The notes below the pieces were generated by a model, which did no database searches, was not told the DNA's origin, and worked only from the letters and a program-made list of their open reading frames with translations. From NCBI RefSeq assembly GCF_008973665.1, contig NZ_WACP01000011.1, positions 124,001 through 188,000 of the forward strand: a stretch of DNA of 64,000 nucleotides, written 5' to 3'. Below are positions 32,400 through 40,730 of the stretch, piece by piece. The DNA is from Paenibacillus tengchongensis. GTDB taxonomy: Bacteria > Bacillota > Bacilli > Paenibacillales > Paenibacillaceae. Numbering within the stretch: the first letter of the stretch is position 1; each line of letters starts with the position of its first letter. The position numbers were made by a program, and so were the translations under genes.

Positions 32400-33155
32400 T
32401 TGAGCACAAACCAACGTAAAAGCGCTGCGCTTCCCCAAATGAAGAAGCAGGAGAAACGCCAGGCCGAACTGGAGAAACAAAAGCAAAAAACGAGATTTCT
32501 GATCATCGGAACGATCGCGCTGGTGGTCATAATCTTTGTAGGGCTCGGCATGCTGGCCGCCCAGGATAAGCCGGCAGCCTCCACCTCCGGGGAAGCGGTC
32601 GAGTTCGACTACAGCACGTTACCAAGACTCGGCAGCGAGGACGCACCGGTCAAGCTGGTCGAGTTCGGCGATTTCAAATGCCCGGCCTGCGCCGATTTTG
32701 CGGGACTCATTAAGCCGAAGATCGTTCAGGATTACATTGAACAGGATAAAGCAGCCCTTTATTTTGTCAACATGGCCTTTGTAGGAGCGGATTCCAAGAC
32801 AGCCTCCCTTGCAGCCCTGTCGGTATACCATCAGAACAATGATGCTTTCTGGGAATATTACGATGCCCTCTATGCGAATCAGGGCGAAGAGAGTGAGGAG
32901 TGGGCCACGGAGGATTATCTGGTCAGCCTGGCGCAGGAGAAGAACCTGGACATTGACTACGACCTGCTGCGCAAAGACATCGAAGAAGAGACCTATCTGG
33001 ATAAGCTCAATACAGACATCGCATTGGCGGAAGCTTCCGGTGTGACCTCGACGCCATCGCTTTATGTCAACGGAGTGAAACTGGCCGAGCCGTTTAATAC
33101 GTCGGCCATCGATGAACAGATTAAAGCCGCAGCCGAAGCGGTGAGCGCGGAGTGA
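32400..33155 (+). CDS. bdbD: membrane-anchored thioredoxin-fold protein, BdbD-like
   Basis: The 251-residue protein has a charged N-terminus, one membrane anchor (about residues 33-53) and an extracytoplasmic DsbA-fold domain with the active site CPAC (C94, C97) in EFGDFKCPAC and the cis-proline in TSTPSLYV. In Bacillus, BdbD oxidises thiols of exported proteins and is re-oxidised by BdbC. The start is a TTG with AAAGGAAG five bases upstream; earlier in-frame codons lack a ribosome site. Its stop overlaps the bdbC start by four bases, so the pair is translationally coupled. Export or competence targets are not evident here. Confidence 0.9.
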   Translation: MSTNQRKSAALPQMKKQEKRQAELEKQKQKTRFLIIGTIALVVIIFVGLGMLAAQDKPAASTSGEAVEFDYSTLPRLGSEDAPVKLVEFGDFKCPACADFAGLIKPKIVQDYIEQDKAALYFVNMAFVGADSKTASLAALSVYHQNNDAFWEYYDALYANQGEESEEWATEDYLVSLAQEKNLDIDYDLLRKDIEEETYLDKLNTDIALAEASGVTSTPSLYVNGVKLAEPFNTSAIDEQIKAAAEAVSAE

Positions 33156-33595
33156 GTTCTTTCGCTGCTTTTTGTAAACGGAATTGTCTCTATCTGGCCT
33201 GGTTTGTTTCGGTCATAGCGGTGGCGGGGAGTCTATATCTCAGCGAAGTGCTGAAGTACGAGCCATGCAAGCTCTGCTGGTTTCAGCGGATATTCATGTA
33301 TCCCCAGCTGATCCTGCTCGGCATTGCGACCTACCGGAACGATAAGCGGATTATCCCGTATGTGTTGCCGCTCAGTCTCATTGGGGGAAGCATCTCGATC
33401 TTCCATTATGCCGAGCAAAAGATTCCGGCGCTGAGCCGGGTGGCGTCCTGTACGGTTGGCGTACCCTGCAACAAGGACTATTTAAATTTTTTCGGCTTCA
33501 TCACCATTCCGCTTCTGGCGCTAATCGCCTTTGCCCTGATCGCCATTCTCCTATGGACAGGGCGTAAGGAAGAAGCGCAGGACACTGAACAATAA
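33152..33595 (+). CDS. bdbC: disulfide bond formation protein B, BdbC-like
   Basis: The 147-residue protein has four membrane helices. The first Cys pair C39/C42 is in YEPCKLCWFQR, and the second pair C100/C106 is in ASCTVGVPC, as in DsbB/BdbC quinone-linked thiol oxidases. It would re-oxidise the BdbD partner encoded just upstream and pass electrons to menaquinone. The GTG start overlaps the BdbD stop (GTGA). The structured RNA element at 33641 follows. Confidence 0.92.
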   Translation: MSSFAAFCKRNCLYLAWFVSVIAVAGSLYLSEVLKYEPCKLCWFQRIFMYPQLILLGIATYRNDKRIIPYVLPLSLIGGSISIFHYAEQKIPALSRVASCTVGVPCNKDYLNFFGFITIPLLALIAFALIAILLWTGRKEEAQDTEQ

Positions 33596-33640
33596 CAGGG
33601 AACTAGGCAGAAATTATTTTCATCATTTATTGTCACAAAT

Positions 33641-33745
33641 AACATCCAAAACACTCTAAAAACACGGGAAAATGGGATAATACGCGAGAATGAAAGAGCT
33701 TGTGTCCCCCCGTGATGGAATCGGGTGTTTTGGATGTTTTTTCAT
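33641..33745 (+). terminator. long-stem structured element, terminator of bdbDC or unknown RNA
   Basis: AACATCCAAAACAC (33641-33654) pairs perfectly with GTGTTTTGGATGTT (33725-33738), and a T run follows. The 70-base interior holds another helix (CACGGG 33663-33668 with CCCGTG 33709-33714). It is large for a simple terminator and resembles the outer frame of a riboswitch-type RNA, but no known class is recognised. Confidence 0.6.
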
Positions 33746-33767
33746 TTCTTTTCATCACTTTCAGCAC

Positions 33768-33796
33768 TTTACTGGGAACGGTTTGTAGACTAATAT
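33768..33796 (+). promoter_or_regulatory. sigma-A-like promoter of the kimA riboswitch leader
   Basis: TTTACT at 33768-33773, a 17-base spacer and TAATAT at 33791-33796. The transcript would start near 33803, just before the c-di-AMP aptamer. Confidence 0.5.
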
Positions 33797-33811
33797 TAGT
33801 CCTTGTGAGAA

Positions 33812-33957
33812 GTTGAATACGCGCTGAATTTTCCGCAGGAAAAACGGGGGAACCAAACTTGGCAAGTCTGCCAAAGGGGTGAATCGGAGCGGGTCCTTAC
33901 ACGGGACCTTCCGTAGGGCTACCACAGCCCGAATCCGCCAGCTAACCTCGTAAGCAA
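33812..33957 (+). promoter_or_regulatory. ydaO/yuaA-type c-di-AMP riboswitch
   Basis: Characteristic conserved blocks occur in order: GCGCTGAAT, GGGGGAACCAA, GGGGTGAATC, TAGGGCTACC, CCGAATCCGCCAGCTAACC and CGTAAGC. These are the signature of the ydaO class, which binds c-di-AMP and turns off potassium-uptake genes. It is followed by a terminator (33981) and then kimA, so it is an OFF switch acting by premature termination. Confidence 0.95.
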
Positions 33958-33980
33958 CGGTGGGATAATGACGATGCTTT

Positions 33981-34013
33981 TAAGCATGCGGATCATTTCC
34001 GTATGCTTATTTT
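33981..34013 (+). terminator. riboswitch expression-platform terminator
   Basis: TAAGCATGCGG (33981-33991) pairs with CCGTATGCTTA (33999-34009), with TTTT after. A competing hairpin, ATGCTTTTAAGCAT just upstream (33974-33987), uses part of the left arm and may serve as antiterminator. Confidence 0.85.
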
Positions 34014-34096
34014 GCTGCCTGCATTTATGAAACCCGCTATGAAAACAGCGCACGGCATGACCGTTCAACACACCCAGAAAGGAATTGTTATCAACA

Positions 34097-35914
34097 ATGG
34101 TAAGCAAGGTAAAACGACTGCTGATCGGGCGTCCGATGAAGTCGAACGAACTCGATCACGAAAAGTTATCTAAGGTGAAAGCACTGGCTGTTCTCTCCTC
34201 CGACGCGCTCTCGTCAGTAGCCTACGGAACGGAACAAATCCTGATTGTACTGGTGGCTGCGGGCTTCACGGCAATCTGGTACTCTTTGCCCATTGCGCTC
34301 GCCGTATTATTCTTGCTGGCTGTGCTGATTCTTTCTTACCGTCAGACCATCTTTGCCTACCCGCAGGGCGGTGGCGCTTATATTGTAGCTAAAACAAACC
34401 TGGGTGTGCCTACGGGGCTGCTTGCCGGCGGCTCTCTGCTGGTGGACTATATCCTAACCGTAGCGGTCAGCGCGTCCGCCGGGACCGATGCGATTACATC
34501 GGCTTTTCCAAGTCTGCATGATCATACGGTGCTGATCGCCGTAGCTGTTATTGTTTTCCTGACCATAATTAATTTGCGCGGGGTGACCGAATCAGCATCC
34601 TTTATTGCTATCCCGGTATATTTATTTGTCTTTTCCATCTTTGTCCTGATTATTTCCGGTATTATAAAATATGCGACCGGCGGCGCCCATGCCGAAGTGC
34701 CTGAATTCGGAAGCGCCGTATCCAATGTCAGCCTGTTTCTCCTGCTGAAGGCGTTCAGCTCCGGCTGTTCGGCGCTTACCGGGGTTGAAGCGGTATCGAA
34801 CGCCATTCCGAACTTCAAAGCGCCGGCTGAGAAGAATGCGGCCAAGACGCTGCTGATGATGGGCGTCATTCTGGGGCTGATGTTTACGGGCATCACACTG
34901 CTGGCCTACTGGTACGGGGTTACGCCGGATGAGAAGGCGACGGTGATCTCGCAGATCGCTGAAGCTACATTCGGCCGTGGCGGACTTTATTTCTTCATTC
35001 AGGGAATTACCGCAGTCATCCTGTTCCTGGCCGCCAATACGGCATATTCCGCTTTTCCGCTGCTCGCATTCATGTTCGCCAAGGACAAATATCTGCCGCA
35101 TGCCTTCATGGTGCGCGGGGACCGGCTGGGCTTCTCAAACGGGATTATTTTTCTCGGCGTACTGTCCGCACTGCTCGTTACCGCCTTCCACGGCAATACC
35201 GACGGCTTGATTCCGCTATATGCTGTGGGCGTATTCATTCCGTTTACGCTGTCGCAGCTGGGCATGATGTTCCACTGGCTGAAAGAGAAGCCTAAGGGCT
35301 GGCAGGGCAAATTCACCGTCAATACAATCGGGATGCTGACGACGCTCACCATCACGATGATCTTTATCATCACGAAATTCTCCAGCGTGTGGATGGCGTT
35401 CATCTTCCTGCCGGTCGTCATGTACATGTTTCACCGGATTCACAAGCATTATCAGAACACGGCGGATGAGCTGCGGATTTGTCCGGCTACCGATAAGCCT
35501 TGCATTAAGGGCAGCACAGTCGTCGTGCCGGTGTCGGGTGTAACCAAGGCTGTTCTGCATTCCATCAGCTACGCCAAATCGCTTACCGATAATGTAGTAG
35601 CTGTATATGTCGGCTTCGACGAAGAAGAAATTCACAAGATGGAGCAGAAATGGGAAGAGTGGAATCCCGGCGTAAGACTGATCGTGCTGCGCTCCAGATA
35701 CCGCAGTATTCTGCGGCCGCTGGTCAAGTTCATCGACACCGTTGAATGGAAGACCGCTTCTACCGATCACATTACGATTCTGATTCCGCAGTTTATCACC
35801 AAGCATTGGTGGCAGGCTGTGCTGCATAACCAGACCAGCTTGTTCATCCGTTCTTATCTGATGAATCAAAAGGATATTGTCGTCGCCACCGTGCCGTTCC
35901 ACCTTCATAAATAA
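34097..35914 (+). CDS. kimA: KimA-type high-affinity potassium importer (YdaO)
   Basis: The 605-residue APC-superfamily protein has about 12 helices and a cytoplasmic C-terminal domain from residue about 450. MVSKVKRLLIGRPMKS and LSSDALSSVAYGTEQIL match the start of Bacillus KimA, and this alignment supports the ATG at 34097 over an in-frame TTG at 34085. It takes up K+ with protons and is inhibited by c-di-AMP at protein and RNA level. Its leader is the c-di-AMP riboswitch with terminator, and a strong terminator follows at 35921. A second K+ uptake gene of the KtrB type is at 56249. Confidence 0.95.
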   Translation: MVSKVKRLLIGRPMKSNELDHEKLSKVKALAVLSSDALSSVAYGTEQILIVLVAAGFTAIWYSLPIALAVLFLLAVLILSYRQTIFAYPQGGGAYIVAKTNLGVPTGLLAGGSLLVDYILTVAVSASAGTDAITSAFPSLHDHTVLIAVAVIVFLTIINLRGVTESASFIAIPVYLFVFSIFVLIISGIIKYATGGAHAEVPEFGSAVSNVSLFLLLKAFSSGCSALTGVEAVSNAIPNFKAPAEKNAAKTLLMMGVILGLMFTGITLLAYWYGVTPDEKATVISQIAEATFGRGGLYFFIQGITAVILFLAANTAYSAFPLLAFMFAKDKYLPHAFMVRGDRLGFSNGIIFLGVLSALLVTAFHGNTDGLIPLYAVGVFIPFTLSQLGMMFHWLKEKPKGWQGKFTVNTIGMLTTLTITMIFIITKFSSVWMAFIFLPVVMYMFHRIHKHYQNTADELRICPATDKPCIKGSTVVVPVSGVTKAVLHSISYAKSLTDNVVAVYVGFDEEEIHKMEQKWEEWNPGVRLIVLRSRYRSILRPLVKFIDTVEWKTASTDHITILIPQFITKHWWQAVLHNQTSLFIRSYLMNQKDIVVATVPFHLHK

Positions 35915-35920
35915 TGCAGC

Positions 35921-35956
35921 AAGCTGCCTCCGGGAAATTGGGAGGCAGCTTTTTTA
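35921..35956 (+). terminator. strong rho-independent terminator
   Basis: AAGCTGCCTCC (35921-35931) pairs perfectly with GGAGGCAGCTT (35941-35951), with a T run after. It ends kimA. Confidence 0.95.
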
Positions 35957-36006
35957 ACTGAAAAGTTATATAGTCGTGAAAGCTTGTACAACCTGTTGAT
36001 TTTTGC

Positions 36007-36028
36007 GATAATGAGAATCATACTCATT
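36007..36028. promoter_or_regulatory. Fur box
   Basis: The stretch reads GATAATGAGAATCATAC then TCATT, matching the GATAATGATAATCATTATC-type Fur operator at most positions, with AATGAG/CTCATT as inverted half-sites. It lies about 70 bp before the iron-uptake ATPase gene. Confidence 0.75.
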
Positions 36029-36098
36029 CATTTCTTGAATTTGTTATCTAAAGCCAAGGCTTAAATACATATTTCTACCTAATTAAGGAGTGAAGGTA

Positions 36099-36905
36099 AT
36101 GTCGGAAAGATTGAACACGGAACAGCTGAGTATAGGTTATGCGGAGGCCACGATTGTGCAGGGACTAAACCTGTCGCTGCCGACTGGTAAGATTACTGCG
36201 CTGGTAGGGGCTAACGGTTCCGGCAAATCCACCATCCTGAAGACGATGGCGCGTATCATGAAGCCGAAGAGCGGCAGTGTCATGCTGGACGGCAAATCGA
36301 TTCACACGTTATCCACCAAGGAAGTGGCGCGCCAGCTTGCCATCCTGCCGCAGAATCCGACGGCTCCGGACGGCCTGACTGTCGCAGAGCTGGTAGGGTA
36401 CGGCCGCTATCCGCACCAGAAGGGCTTCGGCACGATGACTTCCGAGGACCGCGAGATCATTGCGAATGCGATTTCCGTCACCGGCATGGAGGCCTTCCAT
36501 GACCGGCCGATTGACCGTCTGTCCGGCGGGCAGCGCCAACGCGCCTGGATTGCCATGGCACTGGCACAGCAGACGGACATTCTGTTCCTGGATGAACCGA
36601 CGACCTTCCTGGATATGGCCCATCAGCTGGAAGTGCTGCAGCTGCTGCAGAAGCTGAATGAGGAGGAAGGCCGGACGATCGTGATGGTGGTGCATGACCT
36701 GAATCACGCCTCCCGCTACGCCCAGCACATGGTTGCCATTAAATCAGGCAAGGTCATCAGTGAAGGGGCACCGACCGAGGTTATGACACCTGTCGTCCTC
36801 CGCGAGGTATTCGGGATCGAAGCGGATATTGTGCCCGATCCGCGCACAGGCGTTCCATTGTGCCTGCCGTATGAGCTAGCGGCCTATAAAGCTGTTGGAA
36901 TGTAA
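36099..36905 (+). CDS. iron-siderophore ABC transporter ATPase (FecE/FhuC/YusV-like)
   Basis: The 268-residue ATPase has Walker A GANGSGKST, the signature LSGGQRQR, Walker B ILFLDEPT and the switch H in VVHDLNHAS. Sequence features (ITALVGANGSGKSTILKTMARIMKP, VAELVGYGRYPHQ) place it with siderophore-import ATPases. No permease or binding protein gene adjoins it, so it resembles YusV of Bacillus, which serves several permeases. The ATG at 36099 has AAGGAG eight bases upstream. A Fur box at 36007 implies repression by iron. The ferric-reductase-like gene follows by 39 bp. Confidence 0.93.
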   Translation: MSERLNTEQLSIGYAEATIVQGLNLSLPTGKITALVGANGSGKSTILKTMARIMKPKSGSVMLDGKSIHTLSTKEVARQLAILPQNPTAPDGLTVAELVGYGRYPHQKGFGTMTSEDREIIANAISVTGMEAFHDRPIDRLSGGQRQRAWIAMALAQQTDILFLDEPTTFLDMAHQLEVLQLLQKLNEEEGRTIVMVVHDLNHASRYAQHMVAIKSGKVISEGAPTEVMTPVVLREVFGIEADIVPDPRTGVPLCLPYELAAYKAVGM

Positions 36906-36944
36906 CACACAGCAGAGCTGCAGGAGAACAGAGGAGGAATAGTG

Positions 36945-37769
36945 ATGTGGGAAGCAGAAATCAAAGACATCAGCGGCAAATTCGATCTTCATCCCGCGCC
37001 GCCGCAGGAAGCGCAGCACACGTTCCGTACTTCGGAGCTGCTGGAGCCCGAAGGGATGAGGACTTTCCTTGCCTGTTACGGACCCATGATGAAAGCGCTG
37101 GACGACAAAGCGACGGCGGCATATTTCGGCGGCTGGTTCGCCAGCGTGGCGCTTGCTGTGCAATATTCTCTTTCCGTATATTCGGCCGTTCCGGTGATTA
37201 TCCTTCAGAATCTTTCAGTACACCTGATTCCGGCCAATGGCTTTTGCCGGGTTGCCTTCTCCCTGGAGCCATGGAGCATGGCCACTGCGCCTGAAGGAGA
37301 GGAGGAGCGTAAGGCTTGGCGCAGCAAGGTCTTTGAGACGTTCTATCACGAGCATGCCGCACCGCTGCTGTCAACCCTGTCTGCTGTCAGCGGCTTGGCC
37401 CTTACCGAAATCTGGGGACAGCAGCCGACCAAATTCAATTACTACGTGGAACTGCTGTCCTCCAGCGGAACGGACCTTAACGGCAGCGGGGACCGCCTGC
37501 CTGCCGGAAGGATTCTGGAGGATTACAGTGCGCTTAAAGAGCTCGACAGCTCGATCTTCGGTCTCCGCCGCAATCCGTTTCAAGTGACGGTCCGCAAGAT
37601 CGAGGCTCTGGACAGCCCGGACAAGAGCGTCAACATGCGCAACCGCTGCTGCCAATATTACCGTACGGAAGGCGGAAGCTACTGTTACACCTGCCCGCGG
37701 CTGAAGGAAGAGGAACGGGCCGCTCGCAGGACGGAATTCCGAAGGGCGGCGGCGGAGAAGCAGGCTTAA
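36945..37769 (+). CDS. FhuF-like (2Fe-2S) siderophore-iron reductase
   Basis: The 274-residue protein has the FhuF C-terminal motif: C235-C236 in NRCCQYY and C247/C250 in SYCYTC, which bind a 2Fe-2S cluster in FhuF-type ferric reductases. Together with the ATPase upstream it would release iron from the imported siderophore by reduction. The ATG at 36945 has GAGGAGG seven bases upstream. Both genes are probably transcribed from the Fur-controlled promoter. A terminator-like hairpin is at 37806. Confidence 0.88.
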   Translation: MWEAEIKDISGKFDLHPAPPQEAQHTFRTSELLEPEGMRTFLACYGPMMKALDDKATAAYFGGWFASVALAVQYSLSVYSAVPVIILQNLSVHLIPANGFCRVAFSLEPWSMATAPEGEEERKAWRSKVFETFYHEHAAPLLSTLSAVSGLALTEIWGQQPTKFNYYVELLSSSGTDLNGSGDRLPAGRILEDYSALKELDSSIFGLRRNPFQVTVRKIEALDSPDKSVNMRNRCCQYYRTEGGSYCYTCPRLKEEERAARRTEFRRAAAEKQA

Positions 37770-37805
37770 GGCTCACGGAACTTTTCAAAATTATACACTT
37801 GGCCT

Positions 37806-37834
37806 CAGGCTCCTGTCATTGACAAGGGAGCCTG
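37806..37834 (+). terminator. terminator of the iron pair
   Basis: CAGGCTCC pairs with GGAGCCTG around an inner TGTC/GACA helix; the T run is weak (TTCGTTGTT). Confidence 0.7.
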
Positions 37835-37917
37835 TTCGTTGTTAAAGTTGTGAAACGAATGGTACGGCAGTCACATAGACGGTCATTTTATTTATCGTAT
37901 TTAAAGGAGCAAAACGT

Positions 37918-38829
37918 ATGAATATCCTGAAGATTGAAGAAGACCTGCGGCAGCTGGTTTCCTCCGGGACGGTTAAGCGCCGGGAAGAGCTGAAACCGCA
38001 TGTCTTTACACACATGGGCGGAGAAGCAGATATTTTAGCCATACCGGCTTCGTATGAGGAAGTTCATCAGGTCGTTACATATGCGCGCGAACACGACATC
38101 CCGTTGACGGTTCTTGGCAATGGCTCTAACGTCATTATTCGTGACGGGGGCATCCGCGGGATTGTGGTGCAGACCGCCGGCATGGTGGAGACCGGAATAA
38201 AGGACGGGCTGCTCTATGCCGCCTGCGGTGCGGAGATTATCGACGTTTCGCGTTATGCCCTGGAGCAGGGTCTGTCCGGCCTGGAATTTGCCTGCGGCAT
38301 TCCCGGTACGGTAGGCGGAGCCTTGTATATGAATGCTGGAGCTTACGGCGGGGAAATCAAAGATGTGCTGCACAGCGCACTGGTGATTGACAAGGCTGGG
38401 CGGATGGTAACACTTCAAGGTGAAGACCTGGAGTGGGGGTACCGTAAAAGTATCTTCTCCGGCGGGGGATACATTGTGCTGGAGGCCCGTTTTGCCTTGC
38501 AGCCGGGTGAGAAAGCGCTGATCCAAGCGAAGATGGATGAATTGACGTTCCTCCGAGAGTCGAAGCAGCCGCTCGAATACCCTTCCTGCGGCAGCGTCTT
38601 CAAACGTCCGCCGGGGCTATATGCCGGGCAGCTGATCCAAGAGAGCGGACTGCAGGGAATACGGATCGGCGGTGCCGAGGTTTCCCGCAAGCATGCCGGG
38701 TTTATTGTCAATGTGGACAATGCCACGGCCGGAGAGTACATCGGTTTAATCCGGCATGTACAGGCAGCCGTTAAAGGCAAGTTCGGTGTGGAGCTGGAGA
38801 CCGAGGTTGAAATCATCGGCGAAGAATGA
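37918..38829 (+). CDS. murB: UDP-N-acetylenolpyruvoylglucosamine reductase
   Basis: The 303-residue FAD enzyme reduces UDP-GlcNAc-enolpyruvate to UDP-MurNAc with NADPH in peptidoglycan synthesis. The FAD-binding segment VLGNGSNVIIRDGGIRG, the GIPGTVGGALYMNAGAYGGE block and the catalytic-serine region YPSCGSVFKRP (S226) match type II MurB. Length and domains are complete. The ATG has AAAGGAG nine bases upstream. It has a gap on both sides and its own terminator at 38850, so it is likely a single-gene unit here. Confidence 0.96.
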   Translation: MNILKIEEDLRQLVSSGTVKRREELKPHVFTHMGGEADILAIPASYEEVHQVVTYAREHDIPLTVLGNGSNVIIRDGGIRGIVVQTAGMVETGIKDGLLYAACGAEIIDVSRYALEQGLSGLEFACGIPGTVGGALYMNAGAYGGEIKDVLHSALVIDKAGRMVTLQGEDLEWGYRKSIFSGGGYIVLEARFALQPGEKALIQAKMDELTFLRESKQPLEYPSCGSVFKRPPGLYAGQLIQESGLQGIRIGGAEVSRKHAGFIVNVDNATAGEYIGLIRHVQAAVKGKFGVELETEVEIIGEE

Positions 38830-38849
38830 CCTATAATCTACACGAAGAA

Positions 38850-38876
38850 GAGGCTGCGGAAATCCGCAGCCTCTTT
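38850..38876 (+). terminator. rho-independent terminator
   Basis: GAGGCTGCGGA (38850-38860) pairs perfectly with TCCGCAGCCTC (38863-38873), with TTT after. It ends murB and faces the convergent small gene. Confidence 0.92.
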
Positions 38877-38888
38877 GCTTAGGAAGAA

Positions 38889-39224
38889 TCAGTCTACAGA
38901 CAGTGTATATTTGGCCCGTTCTGACTTTAGCTCTGCACCATGCTCCGAGGAGGACACGACCTTCAGCCCCTCAACGGCAATTTCATAAGTGCTCTGCGGC
39001 AGCGGGACCAAGTCGCCATCCGCATTCATCGTATTTCCGGAGCCCTTCAGAATCAGGGCACTGTCCAGGTAATCGTCAAGGGTGCTTTCCGCATCACGGA
39101 ACTCTACAGTCTCCAGATGAAAATGGACAATGTCCTTATCTTCAAGCTCTTGCTTCGTAATCACCAGCGTGGCGCCCACCTGAGCTTCCAGCCAATCCTT
39201 TAGCAGTTGTACGGTTGGTTCCAT
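38889..39224 (-). CDS. conserved-looking small protein of unknown function
   Basis: A 111-residue acidic protein, convergent with murB. It has no membrane segment and no recognisable catalytic motif. A likely fold alternates strands and helices (VTLVITKQELEDKDIVHFHLE, then TYEIAVEGLKVVSSSEHGAEL). The ribosome site GGGGG is five bases upstream of the ATG. Codon use is like its neighbours, and the opposite strand has several overlapping short frames that look like shadows. I do not recognise the family. Confidence 0.6.
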   Translation of the reverse strand: MEPTVQLLKDWLEAQVGATLVITKQELEDKDIVHFHLETVEFRDAESTLDDYLDSALILKGSGNTMNADGDLVPLPQSTYEIAVEGLKVVSSSEHGAELKSERAKYTLSVD

Positions 39225-39314
39225 ATCTGTGCCCCCATTCCATCAGGTTGCGGTTATTATCAAAGATAAGTTACCCTTTTTGGCTAATTTGAATCCATCG
39301 CTTTGGCCACAGAC

Positions 39315-39344
39315 TTGTCAACCCTGCTTCCGCCATGGTATAGT
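39315..39344 (+). promoter_or_regulatory. sigma-A-like promoter of the que operon
   Basis: TTGTCA at 39315-39320, an 18-base spacer and TATAGT at 39339-39344. Transcription from it would include the preQ1 aptamer about 50 bases downstream. Confidence 0.5.
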
Positions 39345-39397
39345 TCAAACGCTGGCAGCAGCATGATTAAAGAAGAATTCTGTGCAGACTGCGCAGG

Positions 39398-39433
39398 AGA
39401 GGTTCGCAAACTCCCTCTATAAAAAACTAAGAC
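39398..39433 (+). promoter_or_regulatory. class I preQ1 riboswitch
   Basis: GAGAGGTTCGCAAACTCC is followed by CTCTATAAAAAACTAAG, matching the small H-type pseudoknot aptamer of class I: AGAGGTTC, a loop with C-rich 3' arm, and the A-rich AAAAAACTA tail. A hairpin CTAAG/CTTAG beginning at the tail overlaps the aptamer's 3' end and can form the alternative state. It precedes queF and controls the queuosine-precursor genes. Confidence 0.92.
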
Positions 39434-39522
39434 AGCTTCTTAGTAGAGCCATGTTTCCGAAATCTCGTTCTTCTTTCCATTCCCGGCAGCCGTGCCGGAG
39501 GAAAAGAGAGGGGTTTTTTGTC

Positions 39523-40023
39523 ATGTCAGAAGGAAGATTGAAAGAGGAAATGCCGGAGGTTACCTTGCTGGGAAACCAGGGGACAAAGTACAACTTCGGT
39601 TATGATCCCGGGGTGCTGGAGCCGTTTGACAACAAGCATCCGGGCCGCGATTATTTCGTGAAATTTAACTGTCCCGAGTTCACCAGCCTGTGTCCTGTAA
39701 CGGGACAGCCGGATTTCGGCACCATGTATATCTCGTATATTCCGGATGTCAAAATGGTCGAATCTAAATCGCTGAAGCTGTACCTGTTCAGTTTCCGCAA
39801 CCATGGCGATTTCCATGAGGATTGCGTCAACATCATTATGAATGATCTCATCGCCCTGATGCAGCCGCGTTATATTGAAGTGTGGGGCAAATTTACACCG
39901 CGCGGCGGCATTTCGATTGATCCTTACTGCAACTGGGGCCGTCCGGGAACCAAATACGAGGCCATGGCCGAACACCGGCTGATGAACCACGATTTGTACC
40001 CGGAGAAAGTCGACAACCGGTAA
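39523..40023 (+). CDS. queF: 7-cyano-7-deazaguanine reductase QueF
   Basis: The 166-residue protein is the NADPH-dependent nitrile reductase making preQ1 from preQ0. The catalytic Cys C57 and Asp D64 lie in SLCPVTGQPDFG, and EHRLMNHDL occurs near the end. The size fits the unimodular type of Bacillus (B. subtilis C55/D62). The ATG at 39523 follows GAGAGGGG by nine bases; the open frame runs much further upstream but through the riboswitch. It is the first gene of queFCDE. Confidence 0.96.
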   Translation: MSEGRLKEEMPEVTLLGNQGTKYNFGYDPGVLEPFDNKHPGRDYFVKFNCPEFTSLCPVTGQPDFGTMYISYIPDVKMVESKSLKLYLFSFRNHGDFHEDCVNIIMNDLIALMQPRYIEVWGKFTPRGGISIDPYCNWGRPGTKYEAMAEHRLMNHDLYPEKVDNR

Positions 40024-40046
40024 GTCATCGGGAAAGGGAGATATTT

Positions 40047-40730
40047 ATGAATAAAAAAGCGTTAGTCGTATTCAGCGGCGGCCAGGACAGCACCACCTGT
40101 CTCGTATGGGCCCTGCAGCAGTTTGAGGAAGTTCAGGTCGTCACCTTTAACTATAATCAGCGCCACGCCGCCGAGATTGAAGTGGCCAAAGCGATATCCG
40201 GCAAATTCGGCGTAAAGCAGCATATTCTTGATCTGGGCCTGCTGAATCAGCTGGCACCCAACGCGCTGACGCGCAGTGACATTGCGATTGAAGCCGGGGC
40301 TGAGGGCGAGCTGCCGACGACTTTTGTTGATGGACGGAATCTCTTATTCCTGTCTTTCGCCGCCATTCTTGCCAAGCAGCTGGGTTACGCGAATATTGTG
40401 ACAGGCGTATGCCAGACCGATTTCAGCGGTTACCCGGACTGCCGCGATGTGTTCGTGAAATCGCTGAATGTGACACTCAATCTGTCGATGGATGTTGAAT
40501 TTGTCATTCATACCCCACTGATGTGGCTCGATAAAAAAGAAACGTGGGCGCTCGCCGACCAGCTCGGCCACTTTGACTATATTCGTGAGCATACGCTGAC
40601 CTGCTACAACGGTATCATCGGCAGCGGCTGCGGGACTTGTCCCGCCTGCCAGCTGCGCAGCCGGGGACTGGCGCAGTATGAAGCGGAAAGAGAGGTACAC
40701 CGCCATGCTGAACGAAGTATCGGTGTGTAA
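40047..40730 (+). CDS. queC: 7-cyano-7-deazaguanine synthase QueC
   Basis: The 227-residue enzyme forms preQ0 from 7-carboxy-7-deazaguanine with ATP and ammonia. The PP-loop SGGQDSTT is at residues 10-17, and the zinc Cys set C186, C195, C198 and C201 is in CYNGIIGSGCGTCPAC. It starts 23 bp after queF with a good GGGAGA site. Its last 26 bases overlap the queD start, so the genes are coupled. Confidence 0.96.
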   Translation: MNKKALVVFSGGQDSTTCLVWALQQFEEVQVVTFNYNQRHAAEIEVAKAISGKFGVKQHILDLGLLNQLAPNALTRSDIAIEAGAEGELPTTFVDGRNLLFLSFAAILAKQLGYANIVTGVCQTDFSGYPDCRDVFVKSLNVTLNLSMDVEFVIHTPLMWLDKKETWALADQLGHFDYIREHTLTCYNGIIGSGCGTCPACQLRSRGLAQYEAEREVHRHAERSIGV

